A DNA stretch of 64,000 nucleotides from Undaria pinnatifida (taxonomy: Eukaryota; Sar; Phaeophyceae; Laminariales; Alariaceae): the NCBI GenBank assembly GCA_012845835.1, contig JABAKD010000030.1:16453210-16517209 (forward strand), written 5' to 3'. Below are positions 39,101-49,197 of this stretch, piece after piece. The notes under the pieces were generated by a model that was given only the letters and a program-made list of their open reading frames with translations, was not told the origin of the DNA and searched no databases. The position numbers were made by a program, and so were the translations under genes. Numbering within the stretch: the first letter of the stretch is position 1; each line of letters begins with the position of its first letter.

Positions 39101-42100
39101 ACGTGGAGAGGCGTGGGCACCCTCAGTTAGGTTCTTGTTTAAGTAGCTCTAGCCCAAGCCCTACTGCGTTAAATGTTCCTATCCACCCTCTAGCAACTCC
39201 CCCACCAACCAAAACGTCAATAACCGTTAAACTAAGCACAACCTCCCCGTCATATTTTAGGTGGTGGCCGACAACGAACTCGGCGGCCTTATCGGCGCCC
39301 TGAACGGCGAGTACATCACCCCCGGCCCGGGCGGTGACCCGATCCGCAACCCGGACGTGCTGCCCACCGGCAAGAACATGCACGCTCTCGACCCCCAATC
39401 CATCCCCACCAAGGCGGCCGTGGATTGCGCGATGGTGGTGGTGGACCGGCTGCTGGAGAGGCTCTCGGCCGAGTCGGGTGGCGAGTACCCGGAAACGGTG
39501 GCGTTTACACTGTGGGGCACGGACAACATCAAGACCTACGGTAAGTGTTTTCGGTGGCGCAGAAGGAGGCGGTGTTGGCGGGGGCGGGGGGGGAAGGCGT
39601 GCTCATTTGTTGCTTGCCTCAAGTCATTTGGCCGATGACCACGCATCTCTTCCCAAGAGCAGGGGCCGGGGGGAGGGGGTTAATCGCATTAAGCATGGCC
39701 GTAGTCCGCGGGACCATTGACCCTCGCATGCATATACTGCCAGGACGGATCACGTCAGGTTTGAGGGGCGAGGGGGATCTGGAAAGGGTGTTTCGCGCAC
39801 TGGGTTGGTCATGGCCTACTGTACGGAAGGTTATCTGGAGCCCGTATTTGGCGGAGGGGGGTGGCGTCGAGGAGTAAGTTCGCTTCTTGAGACAGACCAC
39901 TGATGTTGATCGTAGACCGTCTAGCTCATGTGCTTTTGTCGTTGTGAGGTGTTGCGCAAGAGCCGCGCTAAAAGAACGCAGCGCTGATCTTTAAGCAGCT
40001 ATCACCAACCGCCGCCCCCACCCCCACCTACCCTTTCTTCTTCCCTCGCTGCTCGTGTTTGTAACATCGCACTATCACGCTATTTCAGGTGAATCGCTCG
40101 CCCAGGTGCTGTGCCTCGCCGGCGTACGGCCCATCGCGGACTCTATCGGCCGCGTGAACAAGCTCGAGCTCATCCCTCTGGAGGAGCTTGGCCGGCCTCG
40201 CGTGGACGTTGTCGTTTCGTGCTCGGGAGTGTTCCGCGACCTGTTCATTAACCAGATGAACCTGCTTGACCGCGGAGTGAGTTGCAGATACATTTTTCAT
40301 ATTTTCGTTTTTTACATTCGTCGTCCGTTTATTCGCTTGTTGAGTTTGGTCAGGGGTGGGGCTATCCTACAGGAGATGCTGCATTGGCGGCCAGCGACGT
40401 TAAATGCGCCGGAAGGTTTCTATTCGCGCCCCCACCCCCCCCTCGCGTGTCTACAGTCATGAGACTACACGGCCGTGCGTGAAGTGTGTATCCCCCCCCC
40501 CTAGGACGGTCTATGGTCATACATCTATGGTCATGGCATGGCGTTTGTACCCCCCCCCCATCCCCACTCCTCTTGACCCGTGCCTTTTGTATCTCACATT
40601 CGCTGCAAAACTTCACATTAATCATAAAGAACTAACGAATGCCAATTACCCGCTGTCTGATTTTTTTTTATTCGTTTTTTGGTGTAACAGATCAAGATGG
40701 CCGCTGAGGCGGACGAACCGGAAGACCAGAACTTCGTCCGCAAGCACGCCGTAGAGCAGGCCAAGGAGTTTGGACTTTCGGTCCGCGACGCCGCCACCCG
40801 CGTCTTCTCGAACGCCGCTGGGTCTTACTCAGCGAACGTTGGACTCGCCATCGAGAACGGCGGCTGGGAGGGCGAGGAGCAGTTGCAGCAGCAGTTCGTG
40901 AGCCGCAAGGGGTTCGCTTTCAACGCCGACAAGCCGGGCATGATGGAGGCGCAGGTACGGTGCGGTCTTGTTGGCCCCTGAATTTTTTACCCCAGCTATG
41001 TTATCTTTTCTCATTTTTGTTTTTTGCGCGTGTGTTTTTTTGGTGTGGTCACGGCTTTGTCTCTTGTCCTGTGTTGGGGGTGGACCACGTTGAAGAACCT
41101 GGGTGCATTGGATAACGAAGCCGAGCACGAAGAAGGTTGGGATGCTTTATTTTTGTTGCGGAGTGAGTGCATATTATATTGTGAATGGAAGTTGTTTTGT
41201 CAAAAAATGTGTGCAGCTCCTAGAGGGTTAGTTTTTATACTAACGTTTTGTTTTTGCCCACCCTTCCTGTCCCGGTCTGGGTCTCACATCGTGACGCAAC
41301 AACTCAAACCGAAAACCTCAGGAGGAAAAGTTCAAGATGGCCTTGAAGACGGTGGACGTTACCTTCCAGAACCTCGACTCCTCGGAGATCTCCCTCACCG
41401 ACGTGAGCCACTACTACGACTCCGACCCGACGAAGGTTGTGTCCAGCCTCCGCGACGACAAGAAGAAACCTTCTTCCTTCATGGCGGACACCACCACCGC
41501 TAACGCTCAGGTGCGTGCCTTGGCGTTGGCGTCGTCTTTTGGCTTGGCTTGGCTTGGCTCGGCTTGGCTCGGCTTTGCTTTGCGTTGCTTTACTTTGTGC
41601 TTTGCCGAGCGTAGCTGGGCCAAGATTTGCTTGGTTTTGGCCCTGCCTTGCCTTGATTTTGTGCGAAATCACAAATGACACTAGAACAACAAGGCTTGGT
41701 CATTATGTTTCTAATGGTCTATTGCAAGCTTTAGCCAACGCTGAACCTGAGCCATTGTTAGCAAAACTGTTTCCTTCCAGTAAGGTTGTTGGAGTTCGAT
41801 ATACCCCCCTCAAGTGGTACATTTCGCCGTGTCTCCCCCCCCCCCCTCCCGCCATCGTCGCCTCTTTCTGCCGTTTTTAATGAACCGTGGTTTCAATAAA
41901 CGCGGTCATGCTCTTTCAGGTGCGCACCCTGTCCGAGACCGTTCGCCTCGACGCTCGCACCAAGCTCCTCAACCCGAAGTTCTACGAAGGCATGCTCGCG
42001 TCGGGATACGAGGGGACTCGGGAGATCACGAAGCGTCTCCGCAACACTATGGGCTGGGCGGCGACGGCAGGGGAGGTGGACAACTTTATCTTCGAGGACG

Positions 42101-42705
42101 CGAACGACGTGTTCATCAAGGACGAGGATATGAGGGACCGACTCATGAACCTTAACCCCAACGCTTTCCGGTGAGTGTGCTTTTTGACCTCTAGTCTGAC
42201 GGCAATTTTTTCAACTAATCATCTTGACTGACGGCAAACTACTAGGGTTTAGTGTGGAGCGATCGGTTTGACACCCTTGACCGCTTGGTGTTTTCCCGTG
42301 ACTGATCCGTCTCCTGCATCGTCGTTGTCAGGGGTTTGGTAGCATAGCGTAATGACCGTGTGTTCCTCGCCCTCAAAAATGGAAAGGAGTGTTCCAGTAG
42401 CATGTAAAATATTGTGTGTCAGTATTATCACAAGTTGCTGCACATGGTGTCACACTATCGCCTTTCGTTTGCTCGCTAAAGCTAACCCCCCCCCCCCCCA
42501 CCCCCGTGCCTGCTCGTCTCCTCGCTTTTTTTCTGCCTTTTTTCGTCGTGGGAATCATTTTTCTCGGTCGTTACAATGTTACAGGGACACGGTAACCACG
42601 TTCCTCGAGGCAAACGGGCGAGGGTACTGGGACACGTCGGAGGAGAACATTGAGCTCCTCCAGGACTTGTACCAAGAGGTGGAGGACAAGATCGAGGGAG
42701 TCTAA
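26862..42705 (+). CDS. chlH: Magnesium chelatase subunit H (25 exons), plastid-targeted
   Basis: Binds protoporphyrin IX and, with ChlI and ChlD and ATP, inserts Mg2+, the first committed step of chlorophyll synthesis. Exons: 26862-27164, 29838-30038, 30379-30555, 30916-31035, 31589-31690, 32050-32151, 32387-32521, 32974-33108, 33493-33627, 33982-34104, 34434-34583, 34899-34972, 35409-35607, 35961-36110, 36425-36592, 36985-37158, 37532-37798, 38396-38507, 38877-38983, 39261-39540, 40089-40276, 40691-40954, 41322-41510, 41920-42170, 42585-42705. Joined frame is open: 1408 residues, as expected for ChlH plus presequence. Co-linear with plant/cyanobacterial ChlH along its whole length, so a long ChlH rather than the related CobN. 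Intron 14 needs a GC donor (CAG|GCGAGA); all others are GT-AG. An upstream in-frame ATG at 26814 exists, but 26862 puts a hydrophobic signal at the very N-terminus. Confidence 0.96.
28130..28455 (-). repeat. SINE family A, full-length copy in chlH intron 1
   Basis: In reverse: T-rich run at 28130-28160 (the A tail), CTACAAGCCGTGGTCACAGG, GTCGATTTTTCATCGAGTGT, CTCTCGCGCTTTCCGCAAGT, CGAGCATGCACTCGGCGGGG and the tRNA-like head CTCAAACTCACGAAACTGAC, GGATAACCTGATCCGCCACC. Read on the minus strand, the A box is TGGCGGATCAGG. It is the best-preserved copy together with 54070-54375. Confidence 0.75.
28456..29674. other. Middle of chlH intron 1, no gene assigned
   Basis: Contains overlapping frames of 82-153 residues on both strands (28696-29404), GC-rich and Arg-rich, with no recognisable motif. 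Possibly a decayed mobile element, since GCTACGGCTGGAGC near 29269 and GCTCCAGCCGCG near 29550 are nearly complementary and could be its ends. Not supported strongly enough to call. Confidence 0.3.
29675..29711. other. Strong GC-rich hairpin in chlH intron 1
   Basis: TGCGATCG and its complement CGATCGCA enclose GCCGGCC-CTTC-GGCCGGC, giving an 8-bp plus 7-bp stem with a 3-base bulge (CGT) and a 4-base loop. It lies about 125 bases upstream of the exon 2 acceptor, so it would be a stable structure in the pre-mRNA near the branch-point region. Function unknown. Confidence 0.6.
29838..33627 (+). CDS. chlH: chlH exons 2-9: N-terminal part of ChlH
   Basis: All eight exons are phase 0. Conserved blocks in order: [12 protein letters not shown] and [10 protein letters not shown] (exon 2), [20 protein letters not shown] and QNLGQSKS (exon 3), [20 protein letters not shown] (exon 4), [14 protein letters not shown] (exon 5), [16 protein letters not shown] (exon 6), [20 protein letters not shown] (exon 7), [14 protein letters not shown] and [13 protein letters not shown] (exon 8), [20 protein letters not shown] and [11 protein letters not shown] (exon 9). 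This half of ChlH forms the head and neck of the subunit. Exons 7, 8 and 9 are each exactly 135 bases. Confidence 0.95.
31137..31175 (+). repeat. GGGTC pentanucleotide tract in chlH intron 4
   Basis: CACGGGTCGGGGTCGGGTCG then GGTCGGGTCATCCCGACCCG: a short run of GGGTC units ending in an inverted CGACCCG, which can fold back on the run. Confidence 0.5.
32560..32970 (+). repeat. 12-bp-type minisatellite filling chlH intron 7
   Basis: About 30 imperfect units such as ATCGCTAACGCC / ATCGCTAACCCC / ATCGTTATCACC run through nearly the whole intron up to the CAG acceptor of exon 8, and replace the usual pyrimidine tract. On the minus strand it reads as repeated M-A-[LM]-A, without meaning as a protein. 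Confidence 0.8.
33125..33370 (+). repeat. Two minisatellites in chlH intron 8
   Basis: 33125-33240: about five units of roughly 22 bp close to GGCTGCTGCTCTGTGATT. 33275-33370: about 2.5 units of roughly 40 bp (AAATCATTCCAAACCGCACC, TAGCCGGAACGAACC). Both are imperfect and non-coding. Confidence 0.65.
33982..37798 (+). CDS. chlH: chlH exons 10-17: central part of ChlH
   Basis: Blocks: [20 protein letters not shown] (exon 10), [20 protein letters not shown] (exon 11), [18 protein letters not shown] (exon 12), [20 protein letters not shown] and [14 protein letters not shown] (exon 13), [20 protein letters not shown] and [17 protein letters not shown] (exon 14), [20 protein letters not shown] (exon 15), [14 protein letters not shown] (exon 16), [20 protein letters not shown] (exon 17). 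The [15 protein letters not shown] segment is shared with cobaltochelatase CobN and lies in the porphyrin/metal handling core. Exons 12 and 13 join in phase 2; the others in phase 0. Confidence 0.95.
37870..38110 (+). repeat. TTGATCACTTGAGC minisatellite in chlH intron 17
   Basis: About 16 imperfect units of 13-15 bp built on TTGATC(A/G)CTTGAG. Each unit carries TGATCA/TGATCG, so the tract is dense in short palindromes. The rest of the intron up to 38395 shows nothing recognised. Confidence 0.75.
38396..42705 (+). CDS. chlH: chlH exons 18-25: C-terminal part of ChlH
   Basis: Blocks: [20 protein letters not shown] and [20 protein letters not shown] and [11 protein letters not shown] (exon 20), [20 protein letters not shown] and [18 protein letters not shown] (exon 21), [19 protein letters not shown] (exon 22), [20 protein letters not shown] and [11 protein letters not shown] (exon 23), [20 protein letters not shown] (exon 24), [20 protein letters not shown] ending in EDKIEGV and TAA at 42703 (exon 25). 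No residue of these normally invariant blocks is lost. Splits at exons 18/19 and 20/21 are phase 1, at 24/25 phase 2. Confidence 0.95.
40440..40555 (+). repeat. Dispersed repeat R5, double copy in chlH intron 21
   Basis: Two shortened copies in tandem, each ending in a C-run: CTACACGGCCGTGCGTGAAG...CCCC and GGTCTATGGTCATACATCTA...CCCC. Related to 3715-3810 and 21430-21535. Confidence 0.45.
41530..41585 (+). repeat. GGCTT/GGCTC pentanucleotide tract in chlH intron 23
   Basis: Run of about ten GGCTT or GGCTC units after the exon 23 donor, then decaying into GCTTTGC words. Confidence 0.6.
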
Positions 42706-43395
42706 GCAAACATGTTGTTTTTTTGTTCTCTTCTGGGCGAAAGAGTGGTGATTCGTGAGACATGTAGCTACCTGCAGCTCGCTTTTGTCGACTTGCGAAT
42801 TTTTTAGCAAGCACCACTGACCAGTGCCATGTTTCTAGCGTACACGGGGAAAGGGGAGATGAGGAGAAGGTGGTGTTTTTTTGGGAACATTATGGGTGAC
42901 GGTTAGTACTTGTTCGGTTTGGTGCTGGGTGATACAAGAGGGAGTAACGGTGTTGGATAGGTGGTCGGTGAACGGAGCGGGCTTCAATGTTCCAATGTTG
43001 CAGCGTTTGAGCGCGAACTTGAAGCGCTGACACGAGCGCGCTTTCTTTTTCTCGTGCTTGGAGAACAGCCGTGTTTTTGTTGTAACCCCGCGACCGTTAG
43101 ACTGGAAAGTAAAGTGGCGGTTAGGGACATTTTTAAGTAGAGTTGCCGCCTCAGGTGGAAGAACGATTTTGATGAAAAGCGACTGACGAAACATGTGGGT
43201 GACCCGCGAGCATGAGTTTAACGTTTGCGGCGCGGGACAGGCAGGCAGGCCATGTTGGGCGCCGGGCGCGCACTGGTCAACATGATAGCCTCGCTGTCCT
43301 TGTCCACCACTCTGGATGGCAATCTTGAGACCTTTGCCGTATCCTTTCGTTATACAGAACAGTTCTCGCAGTTCTTGCATTTCTTTCTCGAGTGA
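42706..43395 (+). other. Probable 3' UTR and flank of chlH
   Basis: No gene on either strand. A 181-residue frame on the minus strand (42835-43380) lacks family motifs and overlaps what is likely the transcript's 3' UTR. No clear polyadenylation signal can be named. Confidence 0.4.
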
Positions 43396-45149
43396 TAATA
43401 GCGTAAAGAGGCCGTGGCTGTGGGGATGACGGGGGGGGGGAGGGTCGGACGGAGGGACTGAAAAAATGATTTCACCTTACAACAATTGTGGGAAGAGGAA
43501 GAGGAGGAGGAAGAGGAGCAGAGCACAAACGTGGAGAAGATGTGGCCGGGATTACGAGGCCGATGCCGGCCGACAACCACTTTGTTGCCGGCCCAGAAGC
43601 GCTAGCCGGTGGCGGCGCTTTTTCAGGCGTGTGCCGTAACTTTGGCCGCGTTGTTTTTTGTTGTGTGATGTTCGGTGTTTGATTTATCTCTTTGTTTTGT
43701 GTTTTTACGGGGTTTTAGGTGAACCGCCGCGCGATGCGACTTTCGGTGTGGATCGGGATTGGTGGGGCTGGGGGGGGGGGGGGGGAGGGGGGGGGGGGGC
43801 ACTTTCATCGGCTAGGGCGAGGGAGGAAGCGGATTGGTGGGATGGGAGGGAGGAGGGGAGAGATGTGGGAAGAGGCGGAGGAGACGGCGGCCATACCACA
43901 TGGAATTTGAAACAATTTAATTGCAGCTTACTATCATGTGCTTTCATGTACTTCAAGCTATGATACTATAGTACTGGTGTCGACGAAGGAGGCACGACGA
44001 TTTTCGTTGCGAATTCTGACCGAAGGCGACAGTTCGCTGTGGTTTTTCGTCTCCAATCCAACACGACGGGGAACAAGAATGACTCAACTGTTTGGTCATG
44101 GTTCGCAAACCCCCACGGGTTGAACTGTTCAAAAAGTAGTTGGATCTGTTTTTTTTGTGTGTACCCGAGGCACACTCAATACTTTTCAAAGTGGCGGTGT
44201 GAAGCTGTTACCCGTACTCGTCACAACTACTGCTTTCTGACCGTCGCGGGTGGTGGTTGCTTTTGGAAAGGATGCTCTCCTGTCCTGGTTGCGTGAGCGA
44301 AACTTGGTTCACGTTGGCTATATAGAGTGACCACTCACCGCTCTCCTTCGTCCTTGAAGTACCGTTAAATGGAACGCACCCGCGTCGACTCTCGACCTCT
44401 GAACACAATCAGTCACGGTCATTCATGCATTTGTTCGTCGGATTGACCTGAGAAGTTCACGTCTACGATACATGCTTTATTTTCCTATGGTGTGTACTCT
44501 CCAGCGCCGCGTGTCACTGGACGAGTTCCTACTGCAACGCTACATACCATGCCCACCAGCACCGTAGACGAAGGCCAAGTTAGGTGGGGCACACTCATTT
44601 TCACTGTCGCCGAATTGAGGCCACTCTGGTGAGTGGCTATATACCGTGCAATCTTACTCAGCTTGGGCCATGCTTAATTTGGCGTACAGCAGTATCAGCA
44701 GTAAGAGTGGGATGGCGAGGCATTGCGATGAAAGCGAAACGCCCTAAAGGCCACTTGGGTCGTGATCGGCCTCTTAAACTTCGAAAAAAGGGGCCGTGAA
44801 AGATACCCCCCTACAGCAGTATGGCCTTGATCCATACATGGACGATGGGTGCTAGGCAACCGCCCCGAGGCAATTCGGCTCGAATTTCTCATCGTTCTCC
44901 ACAGCTGAACAACTGCCCCCCCTGCCCCGCACAGAGCCCTACCGTTATTATGCAGGAGCCCCGACATCCCCTCCATGAGTTTATTTGATGTTCTCCGTGG
45001 TCTCAGTCTGCTGCCAAAACCCAAAACAGTTGTCGCTTTAGTCTAATACACACGCATCCGTATACAACGGCAGCTTGCGCTGCCGGGGTTGTAACGAAGA
45101 CCACTGATAGGGACAGCTTACGCTATACCTACAATGGGACCCGAAGGGT
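43396..45149. other. Spacer without recognised genes
   Basis: Includes a GAGGAA-rich tract (43490-43520), a long G-run (43768-43800) and GGGAGG-rich DNA. A plus-strand frame at 44039-44296 (about 85 residues, Cys/Trp-rich) matches nothing I know. Nothing else is supported. Confidence 0.4.
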
Positions 45150-45285
45150 GCGCCAGCTAGCGTTGGGCTGCGGAAGCAACTGAGTTAAATCGACACACGA
45201 CGCGTATGAAAATACGTGGAAGTGTGGTGAGCGAAAGCTTTATTTTTCCCCATCCGCCGGAGGATTAAAAAAAAAAAAAAAGTTG
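45150..45285 (-). repeat. Dispersed repeat R2, copy 4 (minus)
   Basis: In reverse: GCTAGCGTTGGGCTGCGGAA, GCAACTGAGTTAAATCGACA, CACGACGCGTATGAAAATAC, GTGGAAGTGTGGTGAGCG and CATCCGCCGGAGGATT with a long A-run. Very close to copies 1 and 3. Confidence 0.65.
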
Positions 45286-45589
45286 TCGCTATTTGACACG
45301 CAAGTGATTAAGCGTTCTTGCCAACTCCATCCAGTGATCATTTAAGGCCTTGTTACTCATCAAATGACTCATCATTCGCGTTGCTAGTGTTCAAGTTCGC
45401 TCTCTACTAGCAACAGTACAAAAACAGCAGGAGGGATGATTTCGTGAAGAGGTACAGTAAATCCCGCGTACATCGCGGACGTTGCGGCGATTCACATTAT
45501 TGTTACAAACATGGCTGAGACGCAATATTACCACCACTCTGTGCTCTGCTGTTTGTCGTTGTATAGACCTACGGGTATATATGATATAA

Positions 45590-46240
45590 ATTAACATACA
45601 CTCCAGCTGTGAGATCGAAGATTTCGTCGAAACTCATTTTTGCAAGCTGTGTGTGATACTCCGATCGCGCGTATTACGGGTTGTGTGTCCTCATTAAGGA
45701 TATAGGTCGGCGACTCCCCTTGCAACTACTACAGTGTGGCTATCAGGGTCAACAGGGTGATGTTAGTCAGTCTGTGCGCGGAAACTATAAAACCCGTTTC
45801 TGAGGGGGACAAAATCTGACAGCTGTGGAAGGAAATTCATCAGTTTATCAAGTGAGTCCTGTAAGTCGAATAACCGGTGAGGGGAGGGCGGAGTTTTGAA
45901 GGACGTGGGGGCCTGATTTTGATCAAAAGGGGGGCGGGAGGCGGGGCGGGGGGGAGGGGCAGGTGGGGCAGGTCAATTTGTGCGTGGAAACTATAATTCC
46001 TTCTTGTGGGGGAGGGGGGGGGGGGGATTTGGCGGGGGGGGGGGGGGGGGGCTTTAGGTCGCATAGATGTAGGGGTTTGCTATTATAATATACGCGTGGT
46101 GCTGGGTCTAGGCGATGGTGCGGGTGGTGGGGAAGGAGGGGGCGGGGGGGGGGGTGGGAATTGCCGCGGCGGCATGGACAGCTCTAAAAAGATAATGAGG
46201 CGACATCCAGGGCGTGGAAGTGTTTGTTACTCTGGCGGAT
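45590..46240 (+). repeat. Dispersed repeat R3, full-length copy 2 (plus)
   Basis: ACACTCCAGCTGTGAGATCG at the left, TTGCAAGCTGTGTGTGATAC, GTGTGTCCTCATTAAGGATA, ACAGGGTGATGTTAGTCAGT, GAGGGGGACAAAATCTGACA, G-rich tracts, and the right edge GACATCCAGGGCGTGGAAGT with GTTT. A decayed repeat of the right edge follows at 46335-46415 (GGCATGGATGGCTAGAAAGA, GTAGTGTTTACTAC). Confidence 0.7.
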
Positions 46241-46732
46241 TTCGTGATTGATTGGGTGGGGCGGTTGAGCAAGAGAGAGCGAGGAATAAAAAAAATAAAA
46301 AAAAATAGAGGGGGGGGGGAAGGAGGGCGGAGATGAGTTGGAGCTACGGCATGGATGGCTAGAAAGATGATGAGATGATATCAGTTGGCTGGTAGTGTTT
46401 ACTACTACACTCTGGTAAACGAGTGTATATATCATTACTTGTGTTTTTTTTTAAATATTATTCGAATGATTCACGCACACACATACTACATGCACAAGGA
46501 TTATTTACGCATGATACATGAAATACCTTGAGATGTTTTCGTAGCTCTGCCCTTGTCATATTTATTTAACGTACAACAAAAAAAACTAAACGAAAGCCAG
46601 CTGGCTCAAGTGCAGCTTTAGCTACGGTTGTAGTATTAATTTTTGCAGCGGACACGGGAGAAAAACAGCGCGAGTGAGTGTGGTTGGTGTTGTATTAGGA
46701 ATCACGCAACGCCGGTATACAGTTCCAGAGCA

Positions 46733-47315
46733 AGGTACCAGGCCGACTAGTAGGTGGAACCTTTCTATCTATGCCACTCGTACCGCCAACTGCTGCGGCT
46801 GCTCGGAATGTGATGTCTTGGTACTTTGATTTTTCCGTGAATTTTTTATTTTTTTTTCTTTCTTTTTTTTTTCTTTCCCCTTCTTATCCTTATGAAGGGA
46901 GTCTTGCATGGTGGGTAGGTGACGAGCCTGTTTTATTTGGCCCTCCCAGTCTTCCTTCTTTTACTTGTTTCTTTTTTCCGGGGTATTTTTTCCCTTTCTT
47001 TCCCCCTTGCATGTCCATTTTGGCTCATGCTCGGGGTATGTTTCTATCTCCCGAGCTTTGGCTCCCCTTTTTATTTATTTATTTATTTATTTATTTTGTC
47101 TTGGTTTCTTTCGTTGTTTCTCTCTTTTACAAGGTATTTTGGTTTAATGAGAAGAACACAAAGGGGGGAGGGGGGGAAACAGGAGGAGTAGAAGGAAAGC
47201 CGTCCAAGGGAATGGGGGCAGGGGGGGCAACAGGAGGAATACAAGGGAGACCGCGGTGGACGAAGGCAGGAAGGAGATGGCAGACAGGGTAGCAAGGTAC
47301 CAGGCCGACTAGTAG
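46733..47315 (+). repeat. Direct repeat pair around a T-rich block
   Basis: GCAAGGTACCAGGCCGACTA (then GTAGGT) occurs at 46733 and again at 47290. The block between holds a TTTA tetranucleotide run (47075-47095) and a diverged forerunner of the 129-bp unit that is duplicated just downstream (near 46979-47070). Confidence 0.6.
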
Positions 47316-47377
47316 GTACATAGCACTTTTCGTCTTTTTCTGGGGTATTTTTTTTCCCCTTTGTTCCCTCCTTGCGT

Positions 47378-47635
47378 GTCCAGGTTTTTGGCTCGTGTTC
47401 GGATTATCTTATTTTGGTTTTACTTTACTTTATTTTATTTTATTTTATTATGTTTCTTTTCCGAGCTTTGGCTCTCCTTTCCGGTTGGGTTGTTTCTTCG
47501 ATTTCCGTCCAGGTTTTTGGCTCGTGTTCGGATTATCTTATTTTGGTTTTACTTTACTTTATTTTATTTTATTTTATTATGTTTCTTTTCCGAGCTTTGG
47601 CTCTCCTTTCCGGTTGGGTTGTTTCTTCGATTTCC
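47378..47635 (+). repeat. Perfect 129-bp tandem duplication
   Basis: Two apparently identical copies (47378-47506, 47507-47635) starting GTCCAGGTTTTTGGCTCGTG and ending GTTGTTTCTTCGATTTCC. All three forward frames repeat exactly every 43 residues, which confirms identity. The lack of differences points to a recent event, an assembly duplication, or a strain polymorphism. Confidence 0.85.
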
Positions 47636-47799
47636 CCTTCATTTTGTTTGTTTCATTTTTTGTTTTATTTTTATCTTTGTTTTTATTTGTTTTCTTATTA
47701 TTATTTTGTTTTTGTTTTTGTTTTTGTTTTTGTCTATTTCGTATTTCTCTCTTCCAATCAATGTATTTCTGTTGCTGACGTATGTATGTTGTGCCTGTC

Positions 47800-47985
47800 G
47801 TACCCAGTACTAGGGCATGACATTGCGTTGTCGAATGCATTACGATGCATTATCTCTGTGTCGTAGCTTGTGACCACAGAGCTGATCTTTCTAGGGTGAA
47901 GAATCAGTACGGACACTGGGTGTGCTGGATGTCGACGAGTAGAAGAACGGTTTAATGTGAAGAACACACACACACAGGTACAGCA
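47800..47985 (+). repeat. Dispersed repeat R6, copy 1
   Basis: CTTGTGACCACAGAGCTGAT, CAGTACGGACACTGGGTGTG, CTGGATG and TTTAATGTGAAGAACACACA match 60705-60895 (TTTGTGACCACATAGCACGT, GGCACGGACACTGGGTGTGC, TGTAATGTGAAAAACACACA). Both end in an ACAC run. Class unknown. Confidence 0.55.
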
Positions 47986-48237
47986 CAGCTGCTAGGTACA
48001 TGCAGCAATACGACGGTACCACCAGAAGCAGCAACAGCAGCAGCAACAACGCAAGAACACACTAATTCACTATACTGTACTCGCACAACGAAAGAGTCTT
48101 GCCACGAACGTGTAACACGTTTTGCTAGCTGGCACTCTGCAGCACTGCATACCAGTGGATTCTGGTGTGTACGAGTACGTGATATAAAAAACGCACAAAA
48201 AAAAAAGAAATGGCATACCAACTCAAAAAAAGAGAAA

Positions 48238-48308
48238 TGGCATGCCAGGTTTCGATCCTGGGTCCTCGAGGTTATGAGCCTCGCACGCTACCTCTGCGCC
48301 ACATGCCA
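48238..48308 (-). tRNA. trnM-CAU: tRNA-Met (anticodon CAT)
   Basis: 71 bases fold as a complete cloverleaf: acceptor TGGCATG/CATGCCA (7 of 7), D stem GCGC/GCGT with loop AGAGGTA, anticodon stem CGAGG/CCTCG around CTCATAA (anticodon CAT), variable AGGAC, T stem CCAGG/CCTGG around ATCGAAA. A run of seven T follows on the minus strand within about 10 bases, a good Pol III terminator. The acceptor lacks the initiator-type A1-U72 pair, so an elongator tRNA-Met is likely. An AAATGGCATACCA fragment just outside (48209-48220) echoes the 3' end of the gene. Confidence 0.93.
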
Positions 48309-49195
48309 GTTGCCTCTGTTATTGGAAGGAATTTTTGAATCTAAATACAAAAAAATTATTTTTATTTTTTTTCTTCATTTGCATGTTGTTCGCGCTCGAT
48401 TCTGATCATATCGGATCAGGTGCAGTACCGTTGTATACTGCTGTACCTCCGGGAGTCTAGAGGTACTGTTTGTCTGTACAGCAGGTATAGGCACGGTGCC
48501 CGTGGGATAGCTTGCTCAAGACAGAGCACCAGTCTAAGTTAGATTGTCACCCCTACTGCACTGATAATATTGTCGCTGCTGTGCAGACTTCAAAAGCAGC
48601 ACCATGCGACACTCTCTCGTGGCCAGAATCCTCACGTCGTTCTGGTACGTGATACACACACGGTGTGTCCAACACTATTTTCAGTACGAAACCGGCCACG
48701 GTTCTCATCAGTAAGGTGTGTTCGTCTACTACTGCTGGTGGACAGGACCATGGAGGAAAACGATCATGATTCGGCATGTATGTACCGGTATTATGTATGT
48801 ATGCGTGGGGAGCCGAAAGGAGCCTTCTCGTTTAAACGCAGTGGATAGTTAGACTAGTCGTGACAAGTTATCAGCGAGCAGCATACAATACCTACCGCCG
48901 CCGCACGAAAGCACACCTGCAACGGCGCAGTCAAGCGAAGATCCGGGAGGGATTCGTCCCCAGGCCACCTTACTACCCCGCCTGTCCTCAAAGCAACAAA
49001 CAAGAGGGGGGCGCTCAACAAAACAAAACATGCGTTACGCACGCTTCGGCCGGTCTCAAAAGATACAGCAGCAGCAGCAGCAGTAGTAGTAGGACAGGAG
49101 GGACAGACGATGGCTCGCAGGGGATGTTGTTGAAGAGGGATACACGTTGCAGTAAACGCCGCGACCGACTCGAAACCAGGAAGCGGGGAAAGGGC
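48309..49195. other. Spacer without recognised genes
   Basis: No supported gene. Small inverted repeats occur at 48420-48490 (TGCTGTAC ... GTACAGCA), and a CAG/AGT triplet run lies at 49070-49090. Confidence 0.4.
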
Positions 49196-49197
49196 CG

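Noticed and set aside
26862..42705. Cobaltochelatase CobN instead of ChlH
   Set aside because: The two families share blocks such as [14 protein letters not shown], but the full length is co-linear with plant/cyanobacterial ChlH and the protein has a plastid presequence.
1401..42705. ATAD3 and chlH as a functional cluster or operon
   Set aside because: They are 6.4 kb apart, act in different organelles, and each has its own exon structure; adjacency seems incidental.
42835..43380. 181-residue minus-strand gene downstream of chlH
   Set aside because: No motif, and it lies where the chlH 3' UTR is expected.
43768..43800. Long G-runs (also at 46040, 52356 and 54380) as G-quadruplex regulators
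   Set aside because: Homopolymer runs are scattered all over the spacer and repeats, so position gives no support for regulation.
47361..47813. 150-164-residue hydrophobic frames resembling membrane proteins
   Set aside because: All three forward frames are open because the DNA is T-rich and contains a 129-bp duplication; the hydrophobicity is a by-product of T content.
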